This document shows, one piece after another, positions 11,670 to 14,732 of a DNA stretch of 14,732 nt. The stretch covers positions 1-14,732 of the forward strand of contig JALUSH010000062.1 in the NCBI GenBank assembly GCA_027016675.1, given 5' to 3'. How positions within the stretch are numbered: the first letter of the stretch is position 1; the number at the start of each line of letters is the position of its first letter. The position numbers and the translations under genes are program-made. The notes beneath the pieces were generated by a model. The model saw only the letters and a list, made by a program, of their open reading frames with translations. It was not told the origin of the DNA and did not search any database. The DNA is from Thermodesulfovibrio sp. (lineage in GTDB: Bacteria > Nitrospirota > Thermodesulfovibrionia > Thermodesulfovibrionales > JdFR-85).

Positions 11670-13361
11670 ATGAAGAGAATATTAATGGAAATAACGGATT
11701 TCTTCAGTGGTATGCTGAAAGTAATGTTCAAAGGGAGCAGATGGTTCTACCTGTGGATGTGCCTTCTTACTTTGATAGTACTGGCAGGACTCGCTGCATA
11801 TACCCTACAGATGAAGCAGGGGCTGGAGATTACAAACATGAGAGAGCAGGTTTCATGGGGGTTTTATATCTCAAACTTTACATTCCTTGTAGGAGTTGCT
11901 GCAGCAGCAGTGCTGCTGATCATTCCTGCCTATATTTATCACTTCAAGGCAATCAAAAAGATAGTGGTTTTTGGAGAGTTGCTTGCCATAACCGCAGTGC
12001 TGATGGCAATGTTGTTTGTGCTTGTGGACATCGGAAGACCGGAAAGACTATGGCATATACTGCCTCTTCTGGGTTCACCAAATCTGCCAAGGTCAATCCT
12101 TGCATGGGACTTCATTGTTCTGAATGGTTACCTCCTTCTCAATATATTTGCAGTCCTCTACATCGGATGTAATCAATACTATGGAAAAGAACCTGACCGG
12201 AAAATCATTGTCCCTCTTGTTATGGTTTCCATTCCATGGGCTGTGGCTGTACATACTGTAACGGCCTTTGTTTACAATGGCATGGGGGCAAGAGCATTCT
12301 GGAACGCATCTATACTTGCCCCAAGATTTCTTGCCTCGGCCTTTTCTTCAGGTCCTGCCCTGATGCTTCTGATATTTCAGGTGTTAAGAAGGGTTATGAG
12401 ATTTGAGATCCAGGACGGGGCAATATTCAAGATAGCCGAGATTATAGCCTATGCAATGGGCATAAACCTGTTCCTCATGCTCGCCGAAATATACAAAGAG
12501 TATTATACCGCTGCCCAGCACCTCACACCCATGAAATATCTCTACTTCGGACTTGATGGTCATAAAAGACTCGTGCCCTGGATATGGACATCCCTGTTTC
12601 TCAACACAATAGGCTTCTTCATCTTCCTCATCCCGAGGATAAGGAAAAATTTTATCACTCTGAATGCAGGTTGTATCATGATATTCATTGGAGTGTGGAT
12701 AGAAAAGGGAATGGGGCTCATCTTGCCGGGGTTTATCCCTGATGCCCTGGGAGAGATCTATGAGTACATGCCATCAGTTTATGAAATCACGATTTCTCTG
12801 GGCATCCTTGCTTTTGGAGGTATACTATACACACTCTTTATAAGAACCGCTATAGCCATTGACACAGGAAGGTTACGGCATAAGGAGGCACCTCCCATAG
12901 TGCCTGAGGAAGAGGACACCCCACTTGCTGCAAACATCATGACCAGGGATGTTATATCTGTAACTCCAGACACCCCTGTGGAAGAAATAGGCAGCACACT
13001 TGTTAAACACAGAATCAGTGGTGTTCCAGTTGTGGATGAGAAAAATAGAGTCATAGGAGTTGTTTCTGAGTCAGACATTATCTTTAGAGAGGTCTACGAA
13101 GAACCAGACCTCTTAGAGAGAGTGGCAAATATCATCCTGCCTGAGCAGTACAGGGTACAGAAGAAAAAAGGCTCCTATGCTATAGATATAATGACTTCAC
13201 CACCTGTTACAGCACGCGAGAACACTCCTTTGAGAGAGCTTGTGCAGGTTATAACAGAAAAAAAGATAAAGAGAATCATCATAGTAAATGAAAAAGAAGA
13301 GCCTGTTGGAATTGTATCAAGGATTGATTTGGTGAAGGCAATAGAAAAGATATCATATTGA
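11670..13361 (+). CDS. NrfD-type quinone-interacting membrane subunit fused to a C-terminal CBS-domain pair
   Basis: Of 563 residues, about 1-405 are a NrfD/PsrC/DsrP-like membrane protein with about ten hydrophobic helices. The family block W-G-F-Y-I-S-N-F-T-F-L-V-G-V lies near residues 63-76, and the acidic helix NLFLMLAEIYKEYY is present. This part exchanges electrons, and possibly protons, with menaquinone. After a charged linker (about 400-418, APPIVPEEEDTP), two CBS motifs follow: the first from N422-I-M-T-R-D-V (about 418-480), the second from D-I-M-T-S-P-P-V-T (about 505-562). CBS pairs bind adenosine nucleotides and usually regulate the protein they are attached to. Family members normally end after the last helix, so the fusion is unusual. 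The ATG follows the ferredoxin stop with no gap. The reading frame is continuous across the junction, and both CBS halves look intact. Confidence 0.92.
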   Translation: MKRILMEITDFFSGMLKVMFKGSRWFYLWMCLLTLIVLAGLAAYTLQMKQGLEITNMREQVSWGFYISNFTFLVGVAAAAVLLIIPAYIYHFKAIKKIVVFGELLAITAVLMAMLFVLVDIGRPERLWHILPLLGSPNLPRSILAWDFIVLNGYLLLNIFAVLYIGCNQYYGKEPDRKIIVPLVMVSIPWAVAVHTVTAFVYNGMGARAFWNASILAPRFLASAFSSGPALMLLIFQVLRRVMRFEIQDGAIFKIAEIIAYAMGINLFLMLAEIYKEYYTAAQHLTPMKYLYFGLDGHKRLVPWIWTSLFLNTIGFFIFLIPRIRKNFITLNAGCIMIFIGVWIEKGMGLILPGFIPDALGEIYEYMPSVYEITISLGILAFGGILYTLFIRTAIAIDTGRLRHKEAPPIVPEEEDTPLAANIMTRDVISVTPDTPVEEIGSTLVKHRISGVPVVDEKNRVIGVVSESDIIFREVYEEPDLLERVANIILPEQYRVQKKKGSYAIDIMTSPPVTARENTPLRELVQVITEKKIKRIIIVNEKEEPVGIVSRIDLVKAIEKISY

Positions 13362-13448
13362 TTTACCCCCTATCCAGCATGTCCGCCCGGGAACAGATGT
13401 AATCCTTTTATTCCTAAAAACTTCATATGAAATGTAAAAAAGATCTAT

Positions 13449-13470
13449 CAGTAACCAAAGTTACTGTTTT
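13449..13470 (+). terminator. Weak hairpin with T-run after the NrfD-CBS gene
   Basis: Perfect 7-bp arms CAGTAAC (13449-13455) and GTTACTG (13460-13466) with a 4-nt loop, followed by TTTTAAT. The stem is AT-rich and short, about 90 nt after the stop codon, so it may equally be an 18-bp operator palindrome. Confidence 0.35.
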
Positions 13471-13536
13471 AATCTGAAAATAAATTTTAAATTAACCCAA
13501 ATCCAGTTGTAAGTATAAGGAGGATATACCACTGCA

Positions 13537-13599
13537 ATGAACCTTATCGCTGGATTCGGAATTAACTTAAAACAGACCACAGAGTCTAATCACTCATAA
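13537..13599 (+). CDS. Possible 20-codon leader peptide ORF
   Basis: ATG 13537 opens a 20-codon frame (MNLIAGFGINLKQTT and five more residues) ending in TAA at 13597. An excellent ribosome site AAGGAGG (13517-13523) precedes it, but the 13-nt spacing is longer than usual. It ends 7 nt before a perfect inverted repeat and 45 nt before the heme sensor gene, the layout of a translated leader. No match to a known leader is recognised, and chance is quite possible. Confidence 0.25.
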   Translation: MNLIAGFGINLKQTTESNHS

Positions 13600-13605
13600 T
13601 AACGG

Positions 13606-13624
13606 CTCTATCAATAGGATAGAG
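13606..13624 (+). promoter_or_regulatory. Inverted repeat just upstream of the second heme sensor
   Basis: Perfect 7-bp arms CTCTATC (13606-13612) and GATAGAG (13618-13624) flank AATAG. It ends 20 nt before the ATG, so it could be an operator or an RNA hairpin controlling translation. Confidence 0.4.
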
Positions 13625-13644
13625 GAACTAAATAAGACAGGGCT

Positions 13645-14732
13645 ATGAATTTTAAAATCAATCCGTTAATAGAAAGGCTTTCAGGAAAGATTACTGTCAT
13701 TGTACTTCTTACAATGTTGATTCTTATTACACCCTTTATTGCATTAGAGATTGATAATAGAAAAAAGGAAATCTACAGGTTGAACGAAAAAAGATGGGAA
13801 CTCTTTGCAGAATCAGTTTACGGTGCTATAAAAACCGCAATGCTTAAAGGCGAACCTTACATCCTGAGGGAATTAACAACAAATCTTGAGAAAACAGAAG
13901 AGATCGAATCAATCAGAATAGTTAACATGAGAGGTTATTCTGTGTTTAGTGAAAAGAAAGAAAAACTCCTGAGTCGAGATACAATAGAGCGTCTCATAAA
14001 AGAGGATTCAATTAAGCTATATATAAGGCCTCAAAAAGGTAGCACCTCTTTTACCCATCTAAAATTATTGAAAAATGAGTCTGCCTGTCAGAGATGTCAT
14101 GGCACAAGTTCTCCTTATCGGGGTGCAATCCTGATAAAGACATCCCTTAAGAGGATAGAAGAAAATGTAAGCAATATGGTTTTCAGGGTTTTAATTGCCC
14201 TTCTATTTTCGATCACAGGTCTTGTTATCGTCATTCCTCTTACCATTGAGAGAAGAATTGTAAAGCCTATCAAAGATGTACTAATAGTTGCTGGTCAGAT
14301 ATCCAGAGGAGACCTCACAAAGACTATCCAATCGCCCTCCATTGATGAGATAGGCAGGCTTGTAGATTCGATAGATTCCATGAGGAAAGGCTTAACCTCT
14401 CTGATAAAAAGAATCAGGTATTCTCTTCAAGAGGTAACCAGATTCACAGATACTCTGAAGAAAAGTATAAATACTCTAATTGAAGGTTCTGAAAGACAGT
14501 TAAAAGACTCTTCTGGCATAGTAATATCAACCCACAGAATAAACAGGTCTATGGATGAGGTCGCTGATTCTGTAAATAATTTACACAGCCATACCCAGTC
14601 TACCCTCACCATCCTTTATGAGATGAAGGAATCAATCAAAAATATATCTGACAGTACAGCTTCCTTTTCATCCTTTATCAATCAAACCTCCTCGGCCATT
14701 GAAAATATCTTTAACTCCATTAATACTATAAA
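13645..14732 (+). CDS. Membrane sensor with periplasmic c-type heme site and HAMP domain (partial, 3' end outside window)
   Basis: The frame from ATG 13645 stays open for 362 codons to the window edge. TM1 is at about 13-33. The periplasmic domain (about 35-175) holds the c-type heme motif C148-Q-R-C151-H152-G. TM2 is at about 178-199, and a HAMP domain spans about 200-255 (block VKPIKDVLIVAGQISRGDL). Beyond it lies a long helical, serine/threonine-rich segment (about 256-362) with MCP-like character. The output domain is not reached, so methyl-accepting chemotaxis protein, histidine kinase or other is undecided. The topology and heme placement parallel the sensor at 3305-4333, though the two are clearly diverged. 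The ribosome site is weak (CAGGG), and the leader contains a hairpin. Confidence 0.82.
   Translation, partial: MNFKINPLIERLSGKITVIVLLTMLILITPFIALEIDNRKKEIYRLNEKRWELFAESVYGAIKTAMLKGEPYILRELTTNLEKTEEIESIRIVNMRGYSVFSEKKEKLLSRDTIERLIKEDSIKLYIRPQKGSTSFTHLKLLKNESACQRCHGTSSPYRGAILIKTSLKRIEENVSNMVFRVLIALLFSITGLVIVIPLTIERRIVKPIKDVLIVAGQISRGDLTKTIQSPSIDEIGRLVDSIDSMRKGLTSLIKRIRYSLQEVTRFTDTLKKSINTLIEGSERQLKDSSGIVISTHRINRSMDEVADSVNNLHSHTQSTLTILYEMKESIKNISDSTASFSSFINQTSSAIENIFNSINTI

Larger units (their letters stand above)
13362..13644. other. Intergenic region upstream of the second heme sensor
   Basis: AT-rich spacer after the NrfD-CBS gene. It holds a small hairpin with arms CAGTAAC and GTTACTG around CAAA followed by TTTT (13449-13470), which is a weak terminator or operator. 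It also holds a possible 20-codon leader ORF and an inverted repeat directly before the sensor gene. No c-di-GMP or other riboswitch consensus was recognised. Confidence 0.5.

Noticed and set aside
11660..12172. 170-codon plus-strand frame overlapping the NrfD-CBS gene
   Set aside because: It lies inside the strongly supported NrfD frame, and its translation is low-complexity and cysteine-rich without domains.
1..14732. CRISPR array, tRNA, rRNA or insertion sequence
   Set aside because: No regularly spaced repeats with unique spacers, no cloverleaf-like sequence and no transposase frame or terminal inverted repeats were seen.

Overview
The window suggests an anaerobic or facultatively respiring Gram-negative-type bacterium with a low-to-moderate GC genome that favours AGA/AGG for arginine. 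Its proteins depend heavily on c-type cytochromes, iron-sulfur proteins and corrinoids. This resembles Nitrospirota (Thermodesulfovibrionia) or Desulfobacterota, but the placement is inferred from gene content and style, not from any search.

Left end (1-2303, minus strand): a two-gene potassium or cation-efflux unit. It encodes a separate RCK/TrkA-N regulator carrying a C-terminal universal-stress-like domain, followed 3 nt later by a CPA2/Kef-type antiporter cut by the window edge. A 377-nt intergenic region follows. It holds a short-tandem-repeat element, an FNR-like palindrome and a second palindrome, and leads into a small cysteine-rich protein (2681-3136) that resembles the C-terminal part of hcp-associated ferredoxin-like proteins. 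A strong intrinsic terminator closes that unit.

Centre (3305-8882, plus strand): a membrane sensor with one periplasmic c-type heme site, a HAMP domain and a GAF domain, but no kinase. After it comes a tight four-gene operon: a corrinoid-binding protein, a URO-D/MtaA-like methyltransferase homologue that has lost two of its three expected zinc ligands, a soluble GAF histidine kinase with a cysteine-rich GAF domain, and an NtrC-type sigma-54 response regulator. Overlaps of 4 nt and a gap of 1 nt imply co-transcription and translational coupling. No substrate-specific methyltransferase or corrinoid reactivase is present. I infer that the corrinoid/methyltransferase pair may feed a signal into the two-component system; this is the most unusual arrangement in the window.

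Right part (9097-13361): a CRP/FNR-family regulator with unusual extra cysteines, preceded by a 22-bp palindrome. Next is a 464-nt intergenic region with the second copy of the tandem-repeat element and a large terminator-like hairpin. A three-gene respiratory module follows: a tetraheme cytochrome c, a Tat-exported ferredoxin with four [4Fe-4S] clusters, and a NrfD-type quinone-interacting membrane protein fused to a C-terminal pair of CBS domains. It looks like a NrfBCD- or DsrJOP-type module that moves electrons between the menaquinone pool and the periplasm, with a likely nucleotide-responsive regulatory tail.

Right end (13645-14732): a second membrane sensor with a periplasmic CxxCH heme site and HAMP domain, cut by the window edge. 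It is preceded by a possible 20-codon leader ORF and a hairpin. The overall theme is redox sensing and electron transfer: two heme sensors, a cysteine-rich GAF kinase, a cysteine-rich CRP/FNR regulator and a cytochrome/NrfD module.
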